A DNA stretch of 64,000 nt, from NCBI GenBank assembly GCA_947503775.1, contig CANNFE010000003.1:33501-97500 (forward strand). Direction: 5' to 3'. This document shows positions 35,970 to 45,016 of the stretch, one piece after another. A model generated the notes under the pieces. The model was given only the letters and a program-made list of their open reading frames with translations, made no database searches and was not told the DNA's origin. The translations under genes and the position numbers were made by a program. The number at the start of each line of letters is the position of its first letter. The stretch's first letter is position 1. This stretch comes from an uncultured Paracoccaceae bacterium. GTDB lineage: Bacteria; Pseudomonadota; Alphaproteobacteria; Rhodobacterales; Rhodobacteraceae.

Positions 35970-36485
35970 TCAATGCGGAGGTGCCGACAGGCTGGGCCGA
36001 ACCGCGCGATCGGACTGCCAGAGGATCACATCTTCGCGCGCGCGCAGCGCCCGGACGGTGCGGGCGGCATCAAGGCCGGGCAGAAGCAGGATCTCTTCGA
36101 GCAGATCATGCGCGTTGCGGGCATCGGTAGGGATCTGCAAGCGGTTTCCTTCGCTGTCCGAGAGATGCCACATGCCGCCCGCAAGGCGCACCTCGGTCAG
36201 CAGATCCATCGACAAAAGCCCGCCGCCACCGGCAGAGAGATAGGCAAGCTGACGTTCGTTGATCTCGACCACGCCGGCGCCGTCCTCGCCTGAGGCAAGC
36301 CGGACACGCCGGATCGCGGGAACTAGGAGGGCTGCGGCAGTCAGCACAAGCGCGAGACCGACGATGGTGATCGCCGTGCCGGTTCGGGTGGCAATCCAGA
36401 GGCCAAGCAGGCCTGCGCCAACAAGTGCGATCGGCTCGCGCCATTTGACGAGCATGGCCTGAAGTTCTGGGCGGATCGGGCTCAT
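35970..36485 (-). CDS. Conserved unknown protein with two N-terminal membrane helices
   Basis: The 171-residue protein has two close hydrophobic segments (ALVGAGLLGLWIATRTG and IVGLALVLTAAALLVPAI) and a cytosolic C-terminal part with VVEINERQLAYLSAGGGGLLSMD, GGMWHLSDSEGNRLQIPTDA and RTVRALRAREDVILWQSD. I do not recognise it as a named family. The ATG at 36483-36485 overlaps the rsmE stop by 4 bp, so the two are co-translated. Confidence 0.8.
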   Translation of the reverse strand: MSPIRPELQAMLVKWREPIALVGAGLLGLWIATRTGTAITIVGLALVLTAAALLVPAIRRVRLASGEDGAGVVEINERQLAYLSAGGGGLLSMDLLTEVRLAGGMWHLSDSEGNRLQIPTDARNAHDLLEEILLLPGLDAARTVRALRAREDVILWQSDRAVRPSLSAPPH

Positions 36486-37201
36486 GACCAATCTCCTGCG
36501 GCCGCCTGCCAGAGGGTGATCGCAGCGACGGCAGCGGTGTCGGCGCGCAGGATGCGCGGGCCCAGACAGATCGCGGTGCCAAGACGGGCAAGCCGCGTCC
36601 GCTCGGCCTCCGAGAAGCCGCCTTCAGGCCCGATCACGATCGCGCTGGGGCCGGTGGTGCCCGAAAAGCCGGACTGTCCCTTTTCACCCGCAAGCCCCTC
36701 GTCACAGAAGAAAAGCTGCCGATCTTCGGGCCAGGTATCAAGAAGGCTCGACAGCTTTTGCAGGGGCGCGACCTGGGGTACGTAGGTGCCGCCGCATTGC
36801 TCGGCTGCCTCGATGGCATGGGCCTGGAGGCGGTCCTGGCGGATCCGCTCTGAATTGGTGTGGTCGGTCTGGACCGGCAGGATCCGGGCGGCGCCCAGCT
36901 CGGTCGCCTTCTCGACGATGAAATCGGTGCGCGCTTTCTTGATCGGCGCGAAGAGAAGCCAAAGATCGGGCGGCGTTTGGAGCGGGCGGGTCTGCCGGAT
37001 GGCGCGCAAGGTGGCGGCGCGCTTGGAAATATCGATCAGCTCGGCCTGCCATTCTCCGTCGCGACCGTTGAAGACTGCGACAGAGGATCCGGCAGACAGC
37101 CGCATCACGTTCACAAGATAATGCATCTGATCGCGGCCAAGCGGGACGAGGTGTCCCTCGGCCAGCGGGTGATCTACATAAAGGCGGATGATGGATGCCA
37201 T
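36482..37201 (-). CDS. rsmE: 16S rRNA (uracil1498-N3)-methyltransferase RsmE
   Basis: This 239-residue SPOUT-fold enzyme methylates U1498 of 16S rRNA. An N-terminal PUA-like part (HYLVNVMRLSAGSSVAVFNG) is followed by KKARTDFIVEKATELGA and the knotted SAM-binding site AIVIGPEGGFSEAERTRL and LGPRILRADTAAVAA. It diverges from ubiA with only 12 bp between the starts, so both promoters must overlap coding sequence or one must lie further upstream. Confidence 0.94.
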   Translation of the reverse strand: MASIIRLYVDHPLAEGHLVPLGRDQMHYLVNVMRLSAGSSVAVFNGRDGEWQAELIDISKRAATLRAIRQTRPLQTPPDLWLLFAPIKKARTDFIVEKATELGAARILPVQTDHTNSERIRQDRLQAHAIEAAEQCGGTYVPQVAPLQKLSSLLDTWPEDRQLFFCDEGLAGEKGQSGFSGTTGPSAIVIGPEGGFSEAERTRLARLGTAICLGPRILRADTAAVAAITLWQAAAGDWS

Positions 37202-37213
37202 GAAAGATCTTCT

Positions 37214-38179
37214 ATGACCCAGACCGGGCAGAGACCAGAGACCAGCGATGCGGTTTTCGATGCTGTGCCCGACAACTGGGTCGACAGATATGCGCCGCCC
37301 AAGACGCGCCCGTTCCTGCGGCTCAGCCGGGCAGACCGACCCATCGGGACCTGGCTTTTACTGCTGCCGTGCTGGTGGGGCCTGCTGCTGGCGATGCTGG
37401 CGACCGGTCGGGCGGGCTGGGGCGATCTTTGGATCGCGATCGGCTGCGCCATCGGAGCCTTCCTGATGCGCGGGGCCGGCTGCACCTGGAACGACATCAC
37501 GGATCGCGAGATCGACGGTCAGGTCGAGCGGACCCGGTCGCGGCCCATCCCATCAGGGCAGATCGGCGTTCGCATGGCGCTCGGCTGGATGCTGGTCCAG
37601 TCGTTTCTCGCGCTGCTTATCCTGCTGACCTTTAACCTCAATGCGATCCTGCTGGGCTTTGCTGCGATCCTGCCCGTTGCGATCTATCCTTTCGCCAAGC
37701 GGTTCACATGGTGGCCGCAGGTCTTTCTGGGCCTCGCCTTCAACTGGGGGGCGCTTCTGGCCTGGACGGCCCATACCGGCACGCTGAACGGGCCTGCGAT
37801 CGCGCTTTATCTCAGCGGGATCATGTGGACGCTGTTCTACGACACGATCTACGCGCACCAGGATGCCGAAGACGATGCCCTGATCGGCGTGAAATCCACC
37901 GCGCGGCTCTTTGGCGACAAGACGCCCGCCTGGCTTCGGCGCTTTCTGGTGATGACGGTCGTTCTGATGACCGCTGCGGCCATGAGCGTCGCCCTGTCGA
38001 GATCCGCCCTCTCGCTTGCGCTTGCCCTCTGCGGGCCGTGGGTGATGGGCTGGCACCTGGCGCTTCAGCTTGGGCGCTTCGATGCGGACGATAACCCGAA
38101 GCTTCTTAAACTCTTTCAATCGAACAAGATCGCAGGCCTGATCCCCGTGCTCTTTTTCGCCGGTGCGATGCTCGTTTGA
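37214..38179 (+). CDS. ubiA: 4-hydroxybenzoate polyprenyltransferase UbiA
   Basis: The 321-residue inner-membrane enzyme prenylates 4-hydroxybenzoate in ubiquinone synthesis. It has nine predicted helices and both Asp-rich motifs: GAGCTWNDITDREIDGQVER (first) and DTIYAHQDAEDDALIGVKST (second). The start at MTQTGQRPETSD is chosen because it is the ATG nearest to the conserved DRYAPPKTRPFLRL region, and the frame upstream overlaps rsmE. Confidence 0.94.
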   Translation: MTQTGQRPETSDAVFDAVPDNWVDRYAPPKTRPFLRLSRADRPIGTWLLLLPCWWGLLLAMLATGRAGWGDLWIAIGCAIGAFLMRGAGCTWNDITDREIDGQVERTRSRPIPSGQIGVRMALGWMLVQSFLALLILLTFNLNAILLGFAAILPVAIYPFAKRFTWWPQVFLGLAFNWGALLAWTAHTGTLNGPAIALYLSGIMWTLFYDTIYAHQDAEDDALIGVKSTARLFGDKTPAWLRRFLVMTVVLMTAAAMSVALSRSALSLALALCGPWVMGWHLALQLGRFDADDNPKLLKLFQSNKIAGLIPVLFFAGAMLV

Positions 38180-38237
38180 TTGCACCTATCCATGCAGGGG
38201 ACTAGATAGTCCGAACCGTTAACGAGCCATCATTCAT

Positions 38238-40181
38238 ATGCGCCTCTCCTCTGTCTTCGTCATCCTTCTTGCCTTCCTTCTGGCAGCCGGCGGATCGATC
38301 CTTGCCGCCCGGGTGGCGGTCGACCGGGTCGAGACGATGTCTGTCGAGGCTGTGAGCGCGACATTGGCCGAGGAAGGCTATGACTGGGTCTCGACGCAGG
38401 GCGACGGACTTCAGGTCATCCTCGAGGGAACCGCCCCGTCGGAAGCGCTGCGCTTTCGCGCCATTTCGACCGCGGGGACCATCGTGGATGCCTCCCGCGT
38501 CTTCAGCACGATCAATGTCGAAGAGCCCCGCGCGCTTGCCCCACCCCGCTTTTCGGTCGAGATCCTGCGCAATGCCAGCGGCGTGTCGCTGATCGGGTTG
38601 ATCCCGGCGAGCGATGATCGCGAGGTCATCGTCGCACAGGTCCGCGACAGCGTTAACGGGATCCCCGTGACCGATCTTCTTGAAACCGCGAGCCACGAGG
38701 CGCGCGATGGCTGGACCGAGGCGATGGATTACGGGCTGCGGGCGCTCGCGATGCTGCCGCGTTCGAAGATTTCGGTCAAAGCGGGCGAAGTCTCGGTCAC
38801 GGCGATCAGCGATAACGAGGAACAGAAGTTCCGTTTTGAAAACCAGCTTCAACGCAGGATCCCGAGCACGGTCGATGTCACGCTCGATATCTCCGCGCCG
38901 CGCCCGGTGATCACCCCCTTCACGCTGCGCTTCGTGATCAACGAAGAGGGCGCGCGCTTTGACGCCTGTTCGGTCGATGCTCCCGCCACGCAGCGGCAGA
39001 TCGAAAGCGCCGCGCGCCAGTCAGGCTGGAGCGGCACCGATGCCTGCACCGAAGGGCTCGGCATGCCGTCGCGCACTTGGGGGGCAGCGGTGTCGATGGC
39101 GATCAAGTCGCTGGCCAAGATCGGTCAGGGCAGCGTCACATTCTCCGACACGGACGTGACGCTGGTGGCGGCCGAAGGCACGCCGCAAGAGGTCTTCGAC
39201 CGCGAGATCGGAGAGCTGGAGAACGCCTTGCCCGAACTCTATCAGCTCTTCCCGGTTCTGCCGGTCGCGCCTTCGGACGAAACGGTCGAGATCCCGGAAT
39301 TTACGGCCATCCGCTCTCCCGAAGGATTGGTGCAACTGCGTGGACGGGTGTCGGACGAGCTGATGAACCAGGCGACCGAAACCTACGCGCTGGCCCGGCT
39401 CGGCACCGATGAGATCACGATGGGCACCCGCATCTCAGAGGACGTGCCGCCCGGTTGGTCGGTGCGGGTTCTGGCGGGGATCGAGGCGCTGGCGGAGCTG
39501 TCGAATGGCTCTGTCATCGTGCAGCCCGGTCTTGTCACCGTTCGCGGGAATACGGGCAACAAACAGGCCAATGCCGAAATCGCCGGGCTTCTGACCGAAA
39601 AGCTGGGAGACGGCGAAGAGTTCGAGATCGACGTCAGCTATGTCGAGCAACTCGACCCAATCGCGGGTCTGCCGACGCCGGAGGAATGTATCGCACAGAT
39701 CGAATCCGTGGTGGCCACGGCCAAGATCAGCTTCGAGCCGGGATCGGCGACGATCGACGCGACGGGCCTTCCGGTGATGGACAATTTGGCGACCATTTTC
39801 CAGCGCTGCTCCGGCAACCGGATCGAGATCGCAGGCTATACCGACAGTCAGGGTCGCGAGGTCATGAACCAGCAGCTGAGCCAAGAGCGCGCTCAGGCGG
39901 TTCTGAATGCGCTGCGGGCACGGCGGGTGCCGACAGGCCGCTTCACGGCCGTCGGCTATGGCGAGGCTGACCCGATTGCCGATAACGGGACCGAAGAAGG
40001 CCGTGAGGCCAATCGCCGGATCGAGTTCCGCCTGATCCGACCGGAGGCCATTGAAGAGACGACAGCGCTCGAAGAGCTTGAACCGCCTCTGGAAAGTGTC
40101 CAAGAGGAAGCACCAGACGAGGCGCTGGAGGCGACCCAGGCCGACGAACCGGAAGACGAGGATACGGATGAACAGAACTGA
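38238..40181 (+). CDS. OmpA-family protein with BON-like repeats
   Basis: The 647-residue protein has an N-terminal signal or anchor helix (SSVFVILLAFLLAAGGSILA). Several ~70-80-residue repeats resembling BON domains follow (for example DGLQVILEGTAPSEALRF and EGLVQLRGRVSDELMNQAT). The C-terminal OmpA peptidoglycan-binding domain (~500-610) has SFEPGSATIDATG, IEIAGYTDSQGREVMNQQLS and GREANRRIEFRLI. The last ~30 residues are highly acidic. It should sit in the periplasm and hold the cell wall. The next gene overlaps its end by 14 bp and encodes a membrane-anchored coiled coil that may be its partner. Confidence 0.88.
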   Translation: MRLSSVFVILLAFLLAAGGSILAARVAVDRVETMSVEAVSATLAEEGYDWVSTQGDGLQVILEGTAPSEALRFRAISTAGTIVDASRVFSTINVEEPRALAPPRFSVEILRNASGVSLIGLIPASDDREVIVAQVRDSVNGIPVTDLLETASHEARDGWTEAMDYGLRALAMLPRSKISVKAGEVSVTAISDNEEQKFRFENQLQRRIPSTVDVTLDISAPRPVITPFTLRFVINEEGARFDACSVDAPATQRQIESAARQSGWSGTDACTEGLGMPSRTWGAAVSMAIKSLAKIGQGSVTFSDTDVTLVAAEGTPQEVFDREIGELENALPELYQLFPVLPVAPSDETVEIPEFTAIRSPEGLVQLRGRVSDELMNQATETYALARLGTDEITMGTRISEDVPPGWSVRVLAGIEALAELSNGSVIVQPGLVTVRGNTGNKQANAEIAGLLTEKLGDGEEFEIDVSYVEQLDPIAGLPTPEECIAQIESVVATAKISFEPGSATIDATGLPVMDNLATIFQRCSGNRIEIAGYTDSQGREVMNQQLSQERAQAVLNALRARRVPTGRFTAVGYGEADPIADNGTEEGREANRRIEFRLIRPEAIEETTALEELEPPLESVQEEAPDEALEATQADEPEDEDTDEQN

Positions 40182-40497
40182 ATTCATCCTGGCAACGGCT
40201 GTCATCCTCTTTATCGCGTTCTGCGTCGGTTGGTTTGCCAACTGGCTGATCTACCGCTTCACCCGCGTCAGCCAGGCCGAAATCGGAGAGCTTGACCGGA
40301 TGGCGCAGGCTCTGCACGAGGCCGAGGAAACGCGCGATCAGGCGATCACCTATCTGCAACAGCGCGAAGCCGAGATCACCAATCAGCTGACCCAGACCGA
40401 GGCCGAGCTGCGGGCCGCCATGGACGGTCTGCGGGATGCCCGGCAAGAGGCGGAAGAGCTGCGCTCTTATATCGAACGGCAGCGCAACGCCTCCTAG
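40168..40497 (+). CDS. Membrane-anchored coiled-coil protein
   Basis: The 109-residue product has one N-terminal transmembrane helix (FILATAVILFIAFCVGWFANW) and a long heptad-rich helix (residues ~45-105: QALHEAEETRDQAITYLQQ, then REAEITNQLTQTEAELRAA). The ATG at 40168 has GAGG 6 nt upstream and overlaps the OmpA-protein stop by 14 bp. Its function is unknown; co-translation suggests it works with that envelope protein. Confidence 0.8.
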   Translation: MNRTEFILATAVILFIAFCVGWFANWLIYRFTRVSQAEIGELDRMAQALHEAEETRDQAITYLQQREAEITNQLTQTEAELRAAMDGLRDARQEAEELRSYIERQRNAS

Positions 40498-40498
40498 A

Positions 40499-40948
40499 TC
40501 AGCCCGAAGACCAGCGGGCGAGGGCGTCCTCGTCCGTCTCCTTAGCCGCGACCCAGCTTTCATCGCTACCAGTGACTTCCTTCTTCCAGAAGGGCGCCCG
40601 GGATTTGAGATAATCCATCAGGAACTCGGCCGCCTCGAAAGCTGCGGCCCGGTGGGCAGAGGCCGTGGCCACCATCATGATCGGCTCCGAGGCTGCAAGC
40701 CGCCCGTAGCGGTGCAGGATCAGGCTGCCGGTCAGGGGCCAGCGCTCCGCCGCCTCTCGCGAGATCTGCGTGAGCGCACGTTCAGTCATGCCAGGATAAT
40801 GCTCGATCTCCATATGGGTGAGGCCGCCCGCGATGTCCCGCGTGATGCCGGTGAAACTGACGATCGCGCCCGCGCCGGTCTGCGCGGCCGTGAAGGCCTC
40901 CAGCACCTCACCTGCCGAAAAGCTTTCCTCCTGCACGCGAACATCCAT
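40499..40948 (-). CDS. moaE: Molybdopterin synthase catalytic subunit MoaE
   Basis: MoaE and MoaD together insert the dithiolene sulfurs into cyclic pyranopterin. The 149-residue sequence has GAIVSFTGITRDIAG, HMEIEHYPGMTE, HRYGRLAASEPIMMVATASAHRAAAFEA and a Lys-containing FLMDYLKSRAPFWKKE active-site segment. It follows moaD by 3 bp in the pgsA-moaD-moaE unit and ends one base from the convergent coiled-coil gene. Confidence 0.94.
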   Translation of the reverse strand: MDVRVQEESFSAGEVLEAFTAAQTGAGAIVSFTGITRDIAGGLTHMEIEHYPGMTERALTQISREAAERWPLTGSLILHRYGRLAASEPIMMVATASAHRAAAFEAAEFLMDYLKSRAPFWKKEVTGSDESWVAAKETDEDALARWSSG

Positions 40949-40951
40949 CGG

Positions 40952-41203
40952 TCAGCCCCCGGTCATCGGCGGAAAGAACGCCACCTCGCGCACACCGCCA
41001 AGCGGGCTGTCCCACTCGGCCAGCTCCTGATCGAGCGCGACGCGCAGCGCACGCCGGTCCGAGAACGCCGCCGCATACCGCTCTTCGCGGGTGACAAGCT
41101 CGGCCACCAGATCCTCGACCGTCGCGGCCTCGGTCGTCACCGTCTCGCGCGGCAATCCGATCCGCTCGCGCACCCAGGCAAAGTAAAGAAGATCCACGGT
41201 CAT
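40952..41203 (-). CDS. moaD: Molybdopterin synthase sulfur-carrier subunit MoaD
   Basis: The 83-residue ubiquitin-like protein starts MTVDLLYFAWVRERIG and ends VREVAFFPPMTGG, the Gly-Gly tail that carries the thiocarboxylate. The ATG overlaps the pgsA stop by 4 bp; a longer frame upstream only overlaps pgsA. It pairs with moaE. Confidence 0.93.
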   Translation of the reverse strand: MTVDLLYFAWVRERIGLPRETVTTEAATVEDLVAELVTREERYAAAFSDRRALRVALDQELAEWDSPLGGVREVAFFPPMTGG

Positions 41204-41865
41204 TTCGCGCCTTTCAAGAACGGAAGCGCCTTGCGGAAATAATCGGCGCCCGTGATCACTGTCAGCGCTGCGGCCAGCCAAAGCAAGGCGATGCCCAGCC
41301 ATCCGACCGCCGTCATCGCCATTTCGCGCAAGCGCAGACCAGCCTCATCCACTTCGGCGCCGGACAGGATCGCTTCGATCGTCGCCGGATCCATCCCGGC
41401 GGTCGCCTCGATCCGGGCATGAAAGAGAATGCCATGGGCAAAGAGCGTCGCGATCGCGACCATCTGCGCGGTCGTCTTCCATTTGGCCAGCTGCGTCACT
41501 TTCAGCGTTCCGGCGGTATCGCCCAGAAACTCGCGCAGCCCCGAGACAAAGACTTCGCGGAACAGGATCAGGACCGCGGGCAGAAGGATCGTGTAGCCCA
41601 ACGTGGAAAAGATGCAGAGCACCAGAAGGGCGATGGCGACCATCGCTTTGTCCGCGATGGGATCGAGCATCGCACCGAACTTGCTCTCCTGCCCCCAGGA
41701 CCGGGCCAGGTATCCGTCAATCCAGTCGGTGATCGCGGCGCCCGCAAAAAAGATCAACGCCAGCCAGTCCGCCAACGGACGCGAGACGAAAAGAAAAAGC
41801 ACGGCGACACCCGGCGCAGCCAGAAGCCGCAATGTCGTCAGGATATTCGGCAAGGTCCAAATCAT
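41200..41865 (-). CDS. pgsA: CDP-diacylglycerol-glycerol-3-phosphate 3-phosphatidyltransferase
   Basis: The 221-residue inner-membrane enzyme makes phosphatidylglycerophosphate. The CDP-alcohol phosphotransferase signature is seen as TDWIDGYLARSW followed by GAMLDPIADK (residues ~50-75), with five to six hydrophobic helices. The ATG at MIWTLPNILTTLRL is selected because this is where family similarity begins. The gene starts an operon with moaD and moaE. Confidence 0.93.
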   Translation of the reverse strand: MIWTLPNILTTLRLLAAPGVAVLFLFVSRPLADWLALIFFAGAAITDWIDGYLARSWGQESKFGAMLDPIADKAMVAIALLVLCIFSTLGYTILLPAVLILFREVFVSGLREFLGDTAGTLKVTQLAKWKTTAQMVAIATLFAHGILFHARIEATAGMDPATIEAILSGAEVDEAGLRLREMAMTAVGWLGIALLWLAAALTVITGADYFRKALPFLKGAK

Positions 41866-42015
41866 TCTCGTGATGTAGCGCGTCCCTTGCCGAGACAAAA
41901 GCAGACGACCGAAAGGCGCCCCATCACGATCCCGCAGACAACGGCGTCGCCCGATGTCGATCGGACACGGATGGATAAGTCGCAGCAGTCGATCAGAGGC
42001 GACAAAACATGACGT

Positions 42016-42033
42016 GGCTCGCGCAAGCGAGCC
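42016..42033 (-). terminator. Candidate terminator hairpin after uvrC
   Basis: A perfect 7-bp stem GGCTCGC/GCGAGCC with a 4-nt loop lies 12 bp downstream of the uvrC stop. Only a short, displaced T-rich segment follows on the minus strand, so strength is uncertain. Confidence 0.45.
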
Positions 42034-42045
42034 TCCGTTTGGCTG

Positions 42046-43941
42046 TCAGCCCTTCTCGTGAAAATGATCGTAGATCTTCTGGGCCAGACTGGCCGAAATC
42101 CCCTCGACCGCCGTCAGATCCGACAGATTGGCACGAGAGACCGCCTTGGCCGATCCGAAATGGGTGAGCAAGGCGCGCTTGCGCGTCGCCCCGACCCCGG
42201 CGATCTCGTCCAGCGGGGTCGCTCCGATCGCCTTGGAGCGCTTGGCCCGGTGCGTACCGATGGCAAAGCGGTGCGCTTCGTCCCGCAGGCGTTGGACAAA
42301 ATAAAGCACCGGATCATTGTGGCGAAGCGCCTTGACCGACTGACCCGTGCGGTGGAACTCCTCCTTGCCCGCATCCCTGTCGATCCCCTTGGCCACGCCG
42401 ATCATCGGGATGTCCTCGACGCCCAGCTCGGCCATGATCTCGTTGACGGCGCTGACCTGACCGGCCCCTCCATCGATCAAAAGAAGATCGGGCCAGGTGC
42501 CTGACTGGCGCTCGGGGTCTTCCTTCAGCAGCCGCTTGAACCGGCGGGTCAGAACCTCTTTCATCATGCCGAAATCGTCCCCCGGCGTCAGCTCCTCGCC
42601 GCGGATGTTGAACTTGCGGTACTGGTTCTTCTCCAGCCCGTCGCGCCCGGCGACGATCATCGCGCCAACGGCGAACTGCCCCTGAATATGGGAGTTGTCG
42701 TAGACCTCGATCCGCTCGGGCGGCTCGGGCAGATCGAAGGCGTCGGCCAGCCCGCGCAGCAGCTTGGCCTGCGTGGCCGTCTCGCTCATCTTGCGTGCGA
42801 GGCTTTCGCGCGCGTTGCGCAAGGCATGGCCGACCAGATCGGCCTTTTCCCCCCGCTGCGGGACGGCAAGGTCGACCTTGCGCCCGGCCTTCTGGGCCAG
42901 CGCATCGCAGACCAGATCCTCGTCATCGACCCCATGAGACGTAAGCACCAAACGCGGCGGCTCTTTGTCCGCGTAGAACTGAAGCAGGAAGGCCTGCATC
43001 ACCTCGGCGGCATCCACATCGTCGCCGACCCGAGGATAGTAGTCGCGGTTGCCCCAGTTCTGGTTCGCCCGAACAAAGAAGACCTGCACGCAGGCCTGCC
43101 CCTGCTGCAGATGAAGCGCGATGATGTCGGCCTCGGCCACGCCTTGCGGATTGATGCCCTGAGCGGACTGCACCTGCGTCATCGCCCGGATCCGGTCGCG
43201 CAGGGCGGCGGCCCGTTCGAACTCCATCGCCTCGGCGGCCTCTTCCATCTCGCGCGCCAGTTGCCCCTGGACGGCGGTCGTCTTGCCTTGCAGGAAGCGG
43301 TCCGCATCCTTGACGAGCGCGCCGTAGTCACTCGCCGAGACATACCCGACACACGGCGCGCTGCAGCGCTTGATCTGATAAAGAAGACAGGGCCGCGTCC
43401 GGCTGTCGAATGTCGCATCCGAGCAGTTGCGCAGCAGAAAGACCTTCTGAAGCTGGTTGATCGTCCGGTTCACGGCCCCCGCACTGGCGAACGGGCCGTA
43501 ATAATCCCCCTTCTCGCTTTTGGCGCCGCGATGCTTCTTGATTTGCGGAAAGGCATGTTCGCGGCTGACGAGGATGTTGGGAAAGCTTTTGTCGTCCCGC
43601 AGCAGCACGTTGTATTTCGGTTTGAGCTGCTTGATGAGGTTCTGCTCGAGCAGCAGAGCCTCGGTTTCGGTCTTGGTCGTCAGGAACATCATCGCCGCCG
43701 TCTCGCGGATCATGCGGGTGATCCGGGCGGAATGCTGGTTTGACGGGCGGCTATAGCTGGTGACGCGCGCCTTAAGATTGCGCGCCTTTCCGACATAGAG
43801 AACCCGCGCCTGCTCATCGAGCATCCGGTAGACGCCGGGCGAGCTGTCGAGCTGCCGGGCGTTCCGTTCGATACAGGCATATCCCGTCGGCCCGGACGCG
43901 AAACCGGACTGTTCAGCTGAGAGGTTGTTGTTATGCGCCAT
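42046..43941 (-). CDS. uvrC: Excinuclease ABC subunit C
   Basis: UvrC makes the two incisions around UvrB-marked DNA damage. The 631-residue protein has the GIY-YIG nuclease domain ([20 protein letters not shown]), a Cys-containing region ([20 protein letters not shown]), a UVR motif ([19 protein letters not shown]), the RNase H-like C-terminal nuclease ([24 protein letters not shown]) and two helix-hairpin-helix units at the end. The ATG at 43939-43941 gives the expected N-terminus; a TTG at 44040 would add 33 unrelated residues. Confidence 0.96.
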   Translation of the reverse strand: MAHNNNLSAEQSGFASGPTGYACIERNARQLDSSPGVYRMLDEQARVLYVGKARNLKARVTSYSRPSNQHSARITRMIRETAAMMFLTTKTETEALLLEQNLIKQLKPKYNVLLRDDKSFPNILVSREHAFPQIKKHRGAKSEKGDYYGPFASAGAVNRTINQLQKVFLLRNCSDATFDSRTRPCLLYQIKRCSAPCVGYVSASDYGALVKDADRFLQGKTTAVQGQLAREMEEAAEAMEFERAAALRDRIRAMTQVQSAQGINPQGVAEADIIALHLQQGQACVQVFFVRANQNWGNRDYYPRVGDDVDAAEVMQAFLLQFYADKEPPRLVLTSHGVDDEDLVCDALAQKAGRKVDLAVPQRGEKADLVGHALRNARESLARKMSETATQAKLLRGLADAFDLPEPPERIEVYDNSHIQGQFAVGAMIVAGRDGLEKNQYRKFNIRGEELTPGDDFGMMKEVLTRRFKRLLKEDPERQSGTWPDLLLIDGGAGQVSAVNEIMAELGVEDIPMIGVAKGIDRDAGKEEFHRTGQSVKALRHNDPVLYFVQRLRDEAHRFAIGTHRAKRSKAIGATPLDEIAGVGATRKRALLTHFGSAKAVSRANLSDLTAVEGISASLAQKIYDHFHEKG

Positions 43942-44239
43942 CGCGTCCCAGATATGATTCTGTGCCGGGCGCTGCAATCCTGCGCGACAAGGCTCAAGAC
44001 CAATTGCGTCCACGGCTTCTGTGGATAAAATCGTGGGCAAGTTCAGCAGAGATCGAAATTTTCGTTGTTATGCGGGTGTTTCTTCTAATTGCACAAAAAA
44101 TAAGCGCATCTATAAGTCTTTGTTTTTTCTTCTCTAATTTTTCTTCATCACGCAAAACGTTGAAAAGATTAAGAAACTGTAACTCGCATGTGAATGTTAC
44201 GTGACAGGGTGGACAAGTGCAGGTTGAGCCGCCGCGTTT
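43942..44239. other. Intergenic region upstream of uvrC with AT-rich island
   Basis: No gene is evident in these 298 bp. About 160 bp (roughly 44040-44200) is strikingly AT-rich compared with the surroundings, with T-runs such as TTTGTTTTTTCTTC. It probably holds the uvrC promoter and perhaps the end of the upstream SDR operon. A DNA-binding nucleoid protein site is possible. Confidence 0.5.
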
Positions 44240-45016
44240 CTATTCTGGTCCGACCACATCCGGCGTCTTCCAGGCAAGATGCTGACCCCCATCCACGCAC
44301 ATCAGCTGCCCGGTGACCGCCTTGGCATCCAGAAGATAGCCAAGGGCCGCGATAATCCCCTCAGGATCGCCTCCGCGCTCGAGGATCGTCGCATCTCTCT
44401 GGGCTTTGAAATGCGCAGCGCTTTGCCGGTCGCCCTGAACCGTCGGCCCGGGGCCGATCGCATTGACCCGGATCCGGGGCGCAAGGTCCTGCGCAGACGT
44501 TCGCGTCAGCGCCCAAAGCCCCATCTTGGCAATCGTATAGGTCGAGAAATGAGGCGTCAGTTTCAGCACCCGCTGGTCGATCATGTTCACGATCAGACCC
44601 TGCGCGACAGGCTCTCCGTTCGCGTCGATGTCGGGATCGGGGATCTGGCGGGCCATTTGCTGCGTCAGGATGTAAGGCGCGCGCAGGTTCGATCCGATAT
44701 GCCGGTCCCAGCTCTCTCGCGTCGCGGTCGTGATGCGGTCGGGTTCGAAAATCGACGCGTTGTTCACAAGGCAGGTGATCGGCCCGCCCAGCGCCTCAGC
44801 CGCAGCCGGCAAAAGCGCCTCGGTCGCCGCCTCGTCCAGCAAATCGGCTTGCAACGTGGCCGCCCGTCCGCCCGCCGCCTTTATGCGTGCGGCGGCGTCC
44901 CTCGCCCCTTCATCGGAACTGGCATAGTGGATGGCGACGTCAAAGCCGCGTGTGCCCAGGTATTCCGCCATCGCCCGGCCCAGCCGTCGGCCCGCTCCTG
45001 TCACAAGCGCCCGCAT
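44240..45016 (-). CDS. Short-chain dehydrogenase, pteridine reductase/FolM-like
   Basis: The 258-residue NAD(P)-dependent oxidoreductase begins ALVTGAGRRLGRAMAEYL. The TGxxxRLG form of the nucleotide motif is characteristic of pteridine reductases such as PTR1 and FolM, where classical SDRs have TGxxxGIG. Other landmarks are CLVNNASIFEPD, a catalytic YTIAK and VNAIGPGPT. A role in reducing dihydropteridines or dihydromonapterin is plausible; a general SDR role cannot be excluded. The ATG is at 45014-45016 and overlaps the antiporter stop by one base. Confidence 0.85.
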   Translation of the reverse strand: MRALVTGAGRRLGRAMAEYLGTRGFDVAIHYASSDEGARDAAARIKAAGGRAATLQADLLDEAATEALLPAAAEALGGPITCLVNNASIFEPDRITTATRESWDRHIGSNLRAPYILTQQMARQIPDPDIDANGEPVAQGLIVNMIDQRVLKLTPHFSTYTIAKMGLWALTRTSAQDLAPRIRVNAIGPGPTVQGDRQSAAHFKAQRDATILERGGDPEGIIAALGYLLDAKAVTGQLMCVDGGQHLAWKTPDVVGPE

